NCBI GenBank assembly: GCA_947456915.1
Contig: CANGUQ010000228.1
Location: forward strand, 1-6,388
From: Betaproteobacteria bacterium
Lineage (GTDB): Bacteria; Pseudomonadota; Gammaproteobacteria; Burkholderiales; CAIKXV01
DNA length: 6,388 bases
Direction: 5' to 3'
Position 1 is the first letter of the stretch. Each line of letters starts with the position of its first letter. Of the stretch, positions 1-6,108 are shown piece by piece. The notes under the pieces were generated by a model. It did not search any database. It had not been told where the DNA came from and worked only from the letters and a program-made list of their open reading frames with translations. A program made the translations under genes and the position numbers.

Positions 1-190
1 CGTTGATCAGCAGTTCGTCGACCTGCGGGCGCAGGCGCGCCAGCACGTGCGCGACCATCGGCTGGCCGTCGAGCGGTTGCAGCCCCTTGTCGACGCTGCC
101 CATGCGACGACCGAGCCCGCCGGCGAGAACGACACCGGTGACGGGCCAGCCGGCAGTGGCCTGCGGCGCGGGGGCGTGCGGCCCGGACAT
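1..190 (-). CDS. mobA: Molybdenum cofactor guanylyltransferase MobA, N-terminal part (runs off left edge)
   Basis: MobA joins GMP from GTP to Mo-molybdopterin, giving the bis-MGD cofactor used by DMSO-reductase-family enzymes such as formate dehydrogenase; it acts in the cytoplasm. Only about 63 codons are present. They carry the family's N-terminal nucleotide-binding signature: after a short lead-in, VVLAGGLGRRMGSVDKGLQP (residues about 20-39), with the glycine-rich LAGG-G-RMG loop and the DKGL lysine, then a segment fitting the first Rossmann helix (QPMVAHVLARLRPQVDELLI). The start shown is the ATG at 190, which puts LAGG at about residue 22, near the family norm. An in-frame GTG at 232 overlaps the fdhD stop in a GTGA arrangement and would add 14 residues; neither start has a clear Shine-Dalgarno. 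Last visible gene of the Moco block, directly after fdhD and probably co-transcribed with it. Family assignment is firm; the start is uncertain. Confidence 0.88.
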   Translation of the reverse strand, partial: MSGPHAPAPQATAGWPVTGVVLAGGLGRRMGSVDKGLQPLDGQPMVAHVLARLRPQVDELLIN

Positions 191-228
191 CCCGCCGGGG
201 CTGTCCGTGGCCTGCGGACCGGACCGGC

Positions 229-1077
229 TCACGGGCGCATCCGCTGCTCGCCGGTGAACAGGAGGTAGCGGGTGTTGGCGGCACGTCCGATCATCGTCAG
301 TCCGACCTGGCGCGCGATCCGGTAGCCCATCTCGGTCAGACCTGAGCGCGAGACGAGGATGGGTACGCCCATCTGTGCGCACTTGATCACCATCTCCGAG
401 GTGAGGCGTCCGGTGGTGTAGAACACCTTGTCCGCGCCGTCGACGCGGTCGAGCCACATCAGTCCGGCGATCGCGTCCACCGCGTTGTGCCGGCCGACGT
501 CCTCGACGTAGTACAGCACCTGCGCGCCCGCAGCCGCGCCATCGGTGTCGCCATCGGTGCAGCGCACGAGCGCGCAGCCGTGCACCGCTCCGGCCTGCTT
601 GTAGATGGTCTCGCGCCGGCGCACCGCGTCGAGCAGCGCGTACAGCCCCCCCCGGGACAGCCGTGCCGAATCGGGCAGCCGGATCGCGTCGATCTCGTCC
701 ATCAGGCTGCCGAACACCGAGCCCTGCCCGCAGCCGGTGGTGACCGTGCGTGTGGCCGTGCGTGCGCTGTAGTCGGCGGCACCACCGCGCGTGATCACCG
801 CGACGGCTCCGACCTCCCAGTCGACCTGCACGGATGCGATCTCGTCGAGGCTGCGCACGAGGCGCTGGTTGCGCAGGAAGCCCAGCGCGAGCGCCTCCGG
901 TGCCTGGCCGAGCGTCATCAGCGTCACGATCTCGCGGCGGTCGACGTACAGCGTGAGCGGCTGCTCGCCGGCGATCGCCACCGTCGAGCGTGCGCCGTGC
1001 TCGTCCGTCGCCGTGACGTCGAACGTCAGATCGCGCCGCGCGCTGGTGAGTTGCGGCCGGTGTGCAGCCGCGCTCAC
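229..1077 (-). CDS. fdhD: Formate dehydrogenase accessory sulfurtransferase FdhD
   Basis: FdhD takes sulfur from the cysteine desulfurase IscS and passes it to bis-MGD before the cofactor enters formate dehydrogenase, which is inactive without it. The protein is 282 aa, near the E. coli FdhD length. Visible family motifs are TTGCGQG around residues 113-119 (C116 in the position of the functional loop cysteine), VEDVGRHNAVDAIAG at 191-205, and TTGRLTSEMVIKCAQMGVPI at 221-240 followed by LVSRSG. E. coli FdhD has a CxxC pair in this loop; here the second position is glycine, so only one cysteine remains. The start is GTG at 1077; the next in-frame ATG lies about 53 codons inside the fold, and no strong Shine-Dalgarno is seen. 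The gene contains a run of eight C (plus strand 646-653) encoding Arg-Gly-Gly near residues 142-144. It follows moeA by 63 bases and abuts or overlaps mobA, so it is likely part of one Moco transcript. Assignment is firm. Confidence 0.95.
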   Translation of the reverse strand: MSAAAHRPQLTSARRDLTFDVTATDEHGARSTVAIAGEQPLTLYVDRREIVTLMTLGQAPEALALGFLRNQRLVRSLDEIASVQVDWEVGAVAVITRGGAADYSARTATRTVTTGCGQGSVFGSLMDEIDAIRLPDSARLSRGGLYALLDAVRRRETIYKQAGAVHGCALVRCTDGDTDGAAAGAQVLYYVEDVGRHNAVDAIAGLMWLDRVDGADKVFYTTGRLTSEMVIKCAQMGVPILVSRSGLTEMGYRIARQVGLTMIGRAANTRYLLFTGEQRMRP

Positions 1078-1140
1078 GGCAGGACTCGCTGGGGCACGGG
1101 CAGCGTCATCGCGACAGTGGCCGAGCCTGCGCCCGCGCGT

Positions 1141-2433
1141 TCAGATCAGACCCTCGAGCATCTGCACGTCCACCTCGGTGCCGGCGGCAACATCGCCCTG
1201 CGCCTGCGGCAGCACGATGAAGCAGTTGGCCTGGACCATCGACGACAGGATGCCCGAGCCCTGTTCGCCGGTCGGCCTGACCTGCCAGCTGCCGTCGGGG
1301 GCCGCGCTCAGCACGCCGCGCTGGAACTCGGTGCGGCCGGGCAGCTTCTTCAGCGCTGCGCTGCAGGTGGCCTTGAACACGGGCAGCAGCGGCAGCGGGT
1401 CGCGGCCCATCATCTTCCACAGCGGCTCGCGCACGAACTGATAGAACGTGACCATCACCGCGACCGGGTTGCCGGGCAGCCCGAAGAAGTGGGCACGGCC
1501 GATGCGGCCGTAGGCGAGCGGGCGCCCGGGCTTCATCGCGATCTTCCAGAACACGACTTCGCCCATGCGGTCGAGCATCTGCTTGATGAAGTCGGCTTCG
1601 CCAACGGAAACACCGCCACTGGTGATCACCACGTCGGCGCACGCTGCAGCCTGCGCGAAGCGCGCTTCGATCGCGGCCGGATCGTCGCGCACGACGCCCA
1701 TGTCGATCACGTCCACGCCCATGCGCACGAGCATGCCGTAGATCGTGTAGCGGTTGCTGTCGTACAGCTGCCCTTGGTGCAGCGGGCTGCCGATCGACAC
1801 CAGCTCGTCGCCGGTGGAGAACAGCGCCACGCGCAGCCGGCGAAACACCGTGACCTCGCCGATGCCGAGCGAGGCGAGGAGCCCGATCTCGGCGGGGCGC
1901 AGATACTGACCGCGCCTGAGCACGACCGAGCCTTCGCGGATGTCCTCGCCCGCGTAGCGCAGGTTCTGCGCGCGGCGGATACCGCCGCGGAAGACGACCC
2001 GGTCGCGATTCTCCGGCGTGGCGAGTCGCGTGTGCTCGATCGGCACCACGCAGTCCATGCCGGCGGGAACGACGCCGCCGGTCATGATGCGGATGCACTC
2101 GCCCGCGCCGATCGGCCCGGCGAAGGTGTGGCCGGCGAAGGCGGTGCCCACCACCGTCAGCGTCACCTCGTCGCGGCCGTCGACATCGGCGTGACGCAGC
2201 GCGTAGCCGTCCATCGCCGAGTTGTCGGCGAGTGGGACGTTGAACGGCGAGACGACATCCTCGGCCAGCACGTGTCCGAGAGCCGCGCGCAGCGCGAGGC
2301 GCTGGGCTTCGCCCAGCGGTGCGACGAAGCGGTCGATGAACGCGCGCGCGTCCGCCACCGTCATCGAATTCGGGTCGTAATCGTCCGCGCATGCAGCGGA
2401 GCGGATCGAATCGTGGCGCAGCGGATCGGTCAT
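1141..2433 (-). CDS. moeA: Molybdopterin molybdenumtransferase MoeA
   Basis: MoeA inserts molybdate into adenylylated molybdopterin, releasing AMP and giving active Moco; it is the bacterial counterpart of the gephyrin E domain. The protein is 430 aa, close to the usual 400-420 plus a short N-terminal extension. Motifs in order: NSAMDGYAL at 71-79 (conserved active-site Asp), MTGGVVPAGMDCVV at 117-130, GEDI at 162-165, STGDEL at 206-211, YDSNRY at 224-229, SGGVSVGEADF at 272-282 with its conserved Asp, KPGRPLAYG at 301-309 and GLPGNPVAVMVTF at 318-330; a C-terminal beta-barrel-like tail ends at MLEGLI. The ATG at 2433 is chosen. A second ATG at 2364 (M24, MTVADARAF) matches where many MoeA proteins begin, and neither has a good Shine-Dalgarno. 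It lies between moaA (160 bases upstream) and fdhD (63 bases downstream) on the same strand. Function is firm; the start is less so. Confidence 0.95.
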   Translation of the reverse strand: MTDPLRHDSIRSAACADDYDPNSMTVADARAFIDRFVAPLGEAQRLALRAALGHVLAEDVVSPFNVPLADNSAMDGYALRHADVDGRDEVTLTVVGTAFAGHTFAGPIGAGECIRIMTGGVVPAGMDCVVPIEHTRLATPENRDRVVFRGGIRRAQNLRYAGEDIREGSVVLRRGQYLRPAEIGLLASLGIGEVTVFRRLRVALFSTGDELVSIGSPLHQGQLYDSNRYTIYGMLVRMGVDVIDMGVVRDDPAAIEARFAQAAACADVVITSGGVSVGEADFIKQMLDRMGEVVFWKIAMKPGRPLAYGRIGRAHFFGLPGNPVAVMVTFYQFVREPLWKMMGRDPLPLLPVFKATCSAALKKLPGRTEFQRGVLSAAPDGSWQVRPTGEQGSGILSSMVQANCFIVLPQAQGDVAAGTEVDVQMLEGLI

Positions 2434-2593
2434 CGTGACTTGGCGTGGGTGTGCGTGGGGATTCGGGGCGGCTGCGGCAAGCGAGTCGCAACCGGTGAGC
2501 AGAGTGAATTCGATTCCCGGGGCCGTGCGCTGCGCGAGAATTCGGCAGCGCGCGGTGCCGCGCCGTACCTCGTCGCGCGATCGCCCGCGTGCT
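2434..2593 (-). other. moaA-moeA intergenic spacer with a small GC-rich hairpin
   Basis: These 160 bases separate the moaA stop from the moeA start, both genes being on the minus strand. They contain a 14-base near-palindrome, GCGCGGTGCCGCGC, at plus-strand 2550-2563, which can form a 5-6 bp hairpin 30-45 bases after the moaA stop; no T-run follows it, so it is at best a weak attenuator or terminator. Two GAATTC hexamers lie nearby. I see no convincing -35/-10 pair for moeA and no credible reading frame. Whether moeA is read from the moaA promoter or from its own cannot be decided from the sequence. Confidence 0.3.
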
Positions 2594-3601
2594 TCAGCCG
2601 CCTATGTAGGACATCTCGACCTTGCGCAGCTTCGCCGTGTCGGCGCTGCGGATCTCGGAGTAGCGGTCGCCGCGCCGCGTCCAGACACGGCGGATCAGCG
2701 CGCGCAGGTCCTCGTCGGAGGCATCGGCGCGCAGCGGCGCGCGCAGATCCGTGCCCTCGGTGGCGAACAGGCAGGTGTAGAGCGAGCCCTCGGCCGACAG
2801 GCGCGCGCGCGTGCAGTCGCGGCAGAACGCCTGCGTCACCGAGGAGATGAAACCGACTTCGCCAGAACCGTCGAGGTAGCGCCAGCGCTCCGCGACCTCG
2901 CCGCGGTAGTTGGGCTGCATGGGCTCGATCGGCAGTTCACGTCCGATCAGCGCCGCCAGTTCGGCCGAGGGCACGACGTGCTGCATCTGCCAGCCGTTGG
3001 TCGCGCCGACGTCCATGAACTCGATGAAGCGCAGGATGTGGCCGCTGCCCTTGAAGAAGCGGGCCATCTGCACGGCGGTGTGGTCATTGACCCCTCGCTT
3101 GATCACCGCATTGACCTTGATCGGGTGCAGCCCGGCGCGGTCGGCGGCCTCGATGCCCGCCAGAACCCTGGCCACCGGAAAGTCGACGTCGTTCATCGCG
3201 CGGAACACCGTGTCGTCGAGCGAGTCGAGGCTCACGGTGATGCGCTTCAGGCCGGCATCCTTCAGCGCCTGCGCCTTCTGTGCGAGCAGCGAGCCGTTGG
3301 TGGTGAGCGTGAGGTCCAGATCGCCGTGGTACGCGATCATCTCGATCAGCCGCTCGATCTTGCGCCGGACCAGCGGCTCGCCGCCGGTGATGCGGATCTT
3401 CTCCACGCCCTCTTCGCGAAACAGGCGCACGAGCCGGTGGATCTCGCCGAAGGACAGCAGTGCCGAGCGCTCGAGGAACGCGAAGTCCTTGCCGAACACC
3501 TCCCGCGGCATGCAGTACGTGCAGCGGAAGTTGCACCGGTCGGTGACGGAGACACGCAGATCGCGCAGCGGCCGGTCGAGAGTGTCGAGCAGGGAAGTCA
3601 T
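2594..3601 (-). CDS. moaA: GTP 3',8-cyclase MoaA (radical SAM)
   Basis: MoaA catalyses the first step of Moco synthesis: with S-adenosylmethionine and reducing equivalents it converts GTP to 3',8-cyclo-7,8-dihydro-GTP, which MoaC then turns into cPMP. The protein is 335 aa, typical for the family. The N-terminal radical-SAM cluster motif CNFRCTYC gives C23, C27 and C30, followed by ITGGEPLVRR at 71-80 (the SAM-binding GGEP) and LTTNGSLL at 99-106. The second, substrate-binding [4Fe-4S] site is FCRDCTRARLS with C260 and C263, and C277 in LYTCLF. The chain ends in the conserved Gly-Gly (SYIGG), the tail known in MoaA to assist catalysis. The ATG at 3601 is chosen because 22 residues before the first cysteine is normal; the frame stays open upstream to 3940, but that part has no MoaA homology and overlaps the antiporter gene. 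No clear Shine-Dalgarno. First gene of the visible Moco block, with a hairpin and a -10-like site upstream. Confidence 0.96.
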   Translation of the reverse strand: MTSLLDTLDRPLRDLRVSVTDRCNFRCTYCMPREVFGKDFAFLERSALLSFGEIHRLVRLFREEGVEKIRITGGEPLVRRKIERLIEMIAYHGDLDLTLTTNGSLLAQKAQALKDAGLKRITVSLDSLDDTVFRAMNDVDFPVARVLAGIEAADRAGLHPIKVNAVIKRGVNDHTAVQMARFFKGSGHILRFIEFMDVGATNGWQMQHVVPSAELAALIGRELPIEPMQPNYRGEVAERWRYLDGSGEVGFISSVTQAFCRDCTRARLSAEGSLYTCLFATEGTDLRAPLRADASDEDLRALIRRVWTRRGDRYSEIRSADTAKLRKVEMSYIGG

Positions 3602-3651
3602 GTGCGGTGGGAAGAGCGGCGGCCTTCGTGGCGCGGCGCAGGCAGGCCATC

Positions 3652-3673
3652 GCCGATCGAAGGCTCGATCGGC
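3652..3673 (-). promoter_or_regulatory. Perfect inverted repeat / hairpin in moaA 5' leader
   Basis: Two 9-base arms, GCCGATCGA (3652-3660) and TCGATCGGC (3665-3673), are exact reverse complements separated by the four bases AGGC. On the moaA transcript this gives a 9-bp stem with a 4-nt loop, about 50 bases upstream of the moaA ATG. It could be an RNA control element in the leader or a dimeric protein-binding site in DNA. No T-run follows in either direction, so a simple terminator is unlikely. The structure is seen directly; any regulatory role is inferred. Confidence 0.5.
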
Positions 3674-3719
3674 AGACCGCGGCAGCGCTCGGAGCCATCC
3701 GGACACTGAACAGTCGACG

Positions 3720-3725
3720 AGTATA
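3720..3725 (-). promoter_or_regulatory. Candidate -10 element for moaA
   Basis: Read on the minus strand these bases are TATACT, matching five of six positions of the sigma-70 -10 consensus and standing out in very GC-rich surroundings. Transcription would begin near 3712 and give a leader of roughly 110 bases containing the 3652-3673 hairpin. No good -35 hexamer lies 16-18 bases upstream (the sequence there is C/G-rich), so an activator or another sigma factor may be needed, or the match may be chance. Confidence 0.35.
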
Positions 3726-3742
3726 CCGGCCCTCGCTTGCGC

Positions 3743-3760
3743 CCCCGGCTGCGTCCGGGG
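3743..3760. other. GC-rich inverted repeat upstream of antiporter gene
   Basis: CCCCGG (3743-3748) and CCGGGG (3755-3760) form a perfect 6-bp stem with a 6-base loop, ending 28 bases before the antiporter ATG. A weak plus-strand promoter guess, TTGCGC (3737-3742) with GATGAT (3760-3765) at 17-base spacing, overlaps it. Both are low-information matches in a GC-rich stretch, and no Shine-Dalgarno precedes the antiporter start. Confidence 0.25.
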
Positions 3761-3788
3761 ATGATCAGCGGCTTTTGCATTCCCTGTC

Positions 3789-5504
3789 ATGCTGGCTGCC
3801 AATAACTGGATTCTGCTCGGTGCCTTTCTGCTGTTCGCAGGCATCCTGTTGGGATGGCTGTCGGGCCGGGCTGGCACGCCGGTGCTGCTGGTGTTCCTGC
3901 TCGTGGGCATGGCCGCGGGGGAGGACGGGCCGGGCGGCATCCAGTTTCTCGACTATTCGCTGTCGTTCCTGGTCGGCAATCTGGCGCTGGCAATCATCCT
4001 GCTCGACGGCGGACTGCGCACCCGCTACGCAGTGTTTCGCGTCGGCCTGCGCCCTGCGCTCGGCCTCGCCACGGTGGGCGTCGTGGTCACCAGCGTCATC
4101 GTGGCGCTGGCGGCGATGTGGCTGCTGGCGTTCGACTGGCGGCTGGCGCTGCTGGTGGGGGCGATCGTCGGTTCGACCGACGCGGCAGCGGTGTTCGCGA
4201 TCCTGCGCGCAAGCAGCACCCGGCTGAATGAACGGCTCGCCGCGACGCTGGAGATCGAGTCCGGCATCAACGACCCGATGGCGGTTTTTCTGACAGTGGT
4301 GCTGATCGAACTGGTCCGCACCGGTGCCGATCCGGGCGCGGCGCTGCTCGGTACGCTGCTGCTGCAACTGCTGGGCGGGCTGGCCGGCGGCGTGGCTGGC
4401 GGGGCAGTACTGGCCTGGCTGCTGCGTCGGGTGGTGATGTCCGAAGGGCTCTATGCGCTGCTGATCGCCTCCGGCGGGCTGGTGGTGTTCGCGCTGACCA
4501 ACGCCGCGGGCAGCAGCGGCTTTCTCGCCATATACCTGGCCGGCTTGATCGTCGGCAATCAGCGCACGCACGCCGACGAGGACGTGCTGCGGGCGATGGA
4601 CGGTCTTGCCTGGCTGGCCCAGGCGGGCATGTTCCTGCTCCTCGGGCTGCTGGTGACGCCGTCCGAACTGCTCAGGTTGGCGCTGCCGGCGCTGGCGATC
4701 GCGGGTGTGCTGATGTTCGTGGCCCGCCCGATAGCGGTCGCGCTGTGCCTCGCACCGCTGCGCTTTCCGCTGCGCGAGGTCGGCTTTCTGTCGTGGGTAG
4801 GTCTGCGCGGTGCCGTGCCGATCGTGCTCGCGCTGTTTCCGGTGATGGCCGGGCTGCCGCAGGCGAAGGATCTGTTCCACATCGCGTTCTTCGTCGTGCT
4901 GGTGTCGCTGCTGGTCCAGGGCTCGACCGTCTCGTGGGTGGCGCGGCTTCTTCGCGTGGGTCTGCCGCCGCGTGCCGAGCCGCTGTCGCGGGTGATGATC
5001 GAGACGGGCGGGGTGGTGCGCAGCGAGTTCGCGCAGTTCAGCGTCGGCGCGGGCAGTCAGGCCGACGGCGCTGGCGCCGCGCAACTGCGGCTGCCGGCAG
5101 GGGTGACGCTGGCCGCGGTGTTTCGCCAGGGCGAGTCGCTGCCGATCGGCGCCGCGACCCGGCTGCGCGCGCACGACGTCCTCTGTCTGCTCGGCCCGCC
5201 ACTTGCTCTGGACGAGGCAGGCGAGGCGGTCAGCGCCCCGTCGGCTGCGGCCGAACTGCAACCGCGCGCGGTGTTCGGGGACTTCGCCCTCGACGCCGGG
5301 GCGAGCGTCGGGGATGTGGCGGCCTTCTACGGCATCGAGCTCGCCGATCCGTCGCAGGCGTTGCTCACGCTGGCCGAGTGCCTGCAGCGCGACGGGCACG
5401 GTCGTGCGGTCGAGGGCGACGCCGTACGCCTCGGCCGTATCGAGCTCACGGTGCGCGAGGTGCGCGACGGACGGATCACACGGGTGGGCCTGAAACTGCT
5501 GTGA
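3789..5504 (+). CDS. nhaP2: CPA1-family K+/H+ (or Na+/H+) antiporter, NhaP2/CvrA type
   Basis: An inner-membrane monovalent cation/proton antiporter of the CPA1 group, expected to exchange cytoplasmic K+ or Na+ for external H+ in osmotic and pH control. The protein is 571 aa, close to E. coli CvrA/NhaP2. Residues about 5-390 are strongly hydrophobic, with roughly a dozen membrane segments. They include GSTDAAAVF at 128-136, the ion-binding motif ESGINDPMAVFL at 157-168 (N161-D162) and the late conserved helix WVGLRGAVPIVLA at 336-348. The cytoplasmic tail has an RCK_C/TrkA_C-like segment (about 403-470, including RLPAGVTLAAVFRQGESLPI) and, after an Ala-rich linker, a CorC/HlyC-like transporter-associated segment (about 490-571). 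This tail arrangement is the reason for preferring NhaP2/CvrA over plain NhaP. The ATG at 3789 places the first membrane helix at the N terminus. Divergent from moaA and convergent with arsC, so probably monocistronic. Family is firm; ion preference is not determinable here. Confidence 0.92.
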   Translation: MLAANNWILLGAFLLFAGILLGWLSGRAGTPVLLVFLLVGMAAGEDGPGGIQFLDYSLSFLVGNLALAIILLDGGLRTRYAVFRVGLRPALGLATVGVVVTSVIVALAAMWLLAFDWRLALLVGAIVGSTDAAAVFAILRASSTRLNERLAATLEIESGINDPMAVFLTVVLIELVRTGADPGAALLGTLLLQLLGGLAGGVAGGAVLAWLLRRVVMSEGLYALLIASGGLVVFALTNAAGSSGFLAIYLAGLIVGNQRTHADEDVLRAMDGLAWLAQAGMFLLLGLLVTPSELLRLALPALAIAGVLMFVARPIAVALCLAPLRFPLREVGFLSWVGLRGAVPIVLALFPVMAGLPQAKDLFHIAFFVVLVSLLVQGSTVSWVARLLRVGLPPRAEPLSRVMIETGGVVRSEFAQFSVGAGSQADGAGAAQLRLPAGVTLAAVFRQGESLPIGAATRLRAHDVLCLLGPPLALDEAGEAVSAPSAAAELQPRAVFGDFALDAGASVGDVAAFYGIELADPSQALLTLAECLQRDGHGRAVEGDAVRLGRIELTVREVRDGRITRVGLKLL

Positions 5505-5512
5505 GCGGCAGT

Positions 5513-5530
5513 GCGGTGGGGACACACCGC
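5513..5530. terminator. Hairpin just after antiporter stop
   Basis: GCGGTG (5513-5518) and CACCGC (5525-5530) pair perfectly around a 6-base loop, starting nine bases after the antiporter TGA; an outer GAGC/GCTC pair (5503-5506, 5533-5536) could extend it across bulges. There is no T-run in either direction, so termination is only suggested by the position between convergent genes. Confidence 0.3.
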
Positions 5531-5543
5531 GTGCTCAGCCATT

Positions 5544-5561
5544 GCCGGGCTCGTGCCTGGC
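5544..5561 (+). terminator. Second hairpin between convergent genes
   Basis: GCCGGGC (5544-5550) and GCCTGGC (5555-5561) form a 7-bp stem with one G-U pair and a TCGT loop on the plus-strand transcript. On the minus strand the wobble becomes a C-A mismatch, so it suits the antiporter transcript better. No T-tract follows. Weak terminator candidate in the 85-base gap to arsC. Confidence 0.3.
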
Positions 5562-5589
5562 GCACAGCCAGAGCGCGGCCGGATGCGAC

Positions 5590-6108
5590 TCACGCCGGCT
5601 CGCCGTCGCCGGTCGTGCAGCCGATCTCGACCAGCCGGCGCTGCAGTGCCAGGCGATCGAGCTTGTCCAGAGGCAGGCTGGTGAAGATCGTCAGTCGCGC
5701 GCGCAGTTCATTGAAGGCGCCCAGGAACGCGCGTCGCCGCACCGACTCCTCCCCGGTGACGGCGGCCGGGTCGGGCATGCCCCAGTGTGCGGTGATCGGC
5801 TGACCGGGCCACACCGGGCACACCTCGCCGGCGGCCTGATCGCACACCGTGAGCACGAAATGCAGGTGCGGTGCGCCCGGCCGGGCGAACTCGTCCCAGC
5901 TCTTGCTGCGCAGCCCGTCGACAGGCAACGCGTTGCCGCGGATCAGTTCGAGCGCGAGCGGGTGCGGCATATCCCTGGGGTGACTGCCGGCGCTGAACGC
6001 ATGGAAGCGTCCACGGCCGAGTTGCCGCAGCAGCGCCTCGGCCATGATGCTGCGAGCGGAATTGCCCGTGCACAGGAACAGCACGTTCAGTGGAGTACGT
6101 TCAGTCAC
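5590..6108 (-). CDS. arsC: Arsenate reductase ArsC, low-molecular-weight phosphatase type
   Basis: Reduces arsenate to arsenite in the cytoplasm so that it can be exported, using the fold of low-molecular-weight protein tyrosine phosphatases. The protein is 172 aa. The P-loop CTGNSARS gives nucleophile C13 and phosphate-binding R19 (CX5R-S). TVCDQAAGEVCPVWPGQP follows, with C89 and C97 as candidate resolving cysteines, then HWGMPDPAAV with D113 in the general-acid region. The cysteine pair and HWG-PDPA context argue for ArsC over a plain tyrosine phosphatase. The spacing between the two cysteines is one residue longer than in S. aureus ArsC, a pattern I recall from proteobacterial members. 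The GTG start at 6108 is supported by AAAGGA at plus-strand 6115-6120, six bases upstream. The tail after residue 145 is a short extension ending GCTTGDGEPA. No arsR, arsB or acr3 is visible; the gene converges with the antiporter gene. Thioredoxin versus glutaredoxin coupling cannot be read from the sequence. Confidence 0.92.
   Translation of the reverse strand: MTERTPLNVLFLCTGNSARSIMAEALLRQLGRGRFHAFSAGSHPRDMPHPLALELIRGNALPVDGLRSKSWDEFARPGAPHLHFVLTVCDQAAGEVCPVWPGQPITAHWGMPDPAAVTGEESVRRRAFLGAFNELRARLTIFTSLPLDKLDRLALQRRLVEIGCTTGDGEPA

Noticed and set aside
1106..2491. Minus-strand 461-codon frame overlapping moeA
   Set aside because: Same strand as moeA but another frame; Arg/Pro-rich low-complexity translation, whereas the moeA frame holds all family motifs.
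487..2850. Plus-strand 787-codon open frame
   Set aside because: Antisense to fdhD, moeA and the end of moaA, all with clear family motifs. Its translation is rich in Arg, His, Ala and Gln with no domain, as expected for a shadow frame in GC-rich DNA.
2435..3709. Plus-strand 424-codon frame opposite moaA
   Set aside because: Antisense shadow of moaA, with no recognisable domain.
3602..3712. Moco riboswitch of the E. coli moaA type
   Set aside because: The leader has a hairpin, but I could not fit the multi-stem conserved architecture of that RNA, so the name is not warranted.
3602..3940. Upstream extension of moaA to an ATG at 3940
   Set aside because: Adds 113 residues unlike MoaA and overlaps the antiporter coding region; the ATG at 3601 gives the normal distance to the first cluster cysteine.
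3765..5525. Minus-strand 586-codon open frame
   Set aside because: Lies opposite the antiporter gene; Gln/Arg/His-rich translation without motifs, while the plus strand encodes a clear CPA1 membrane protein.
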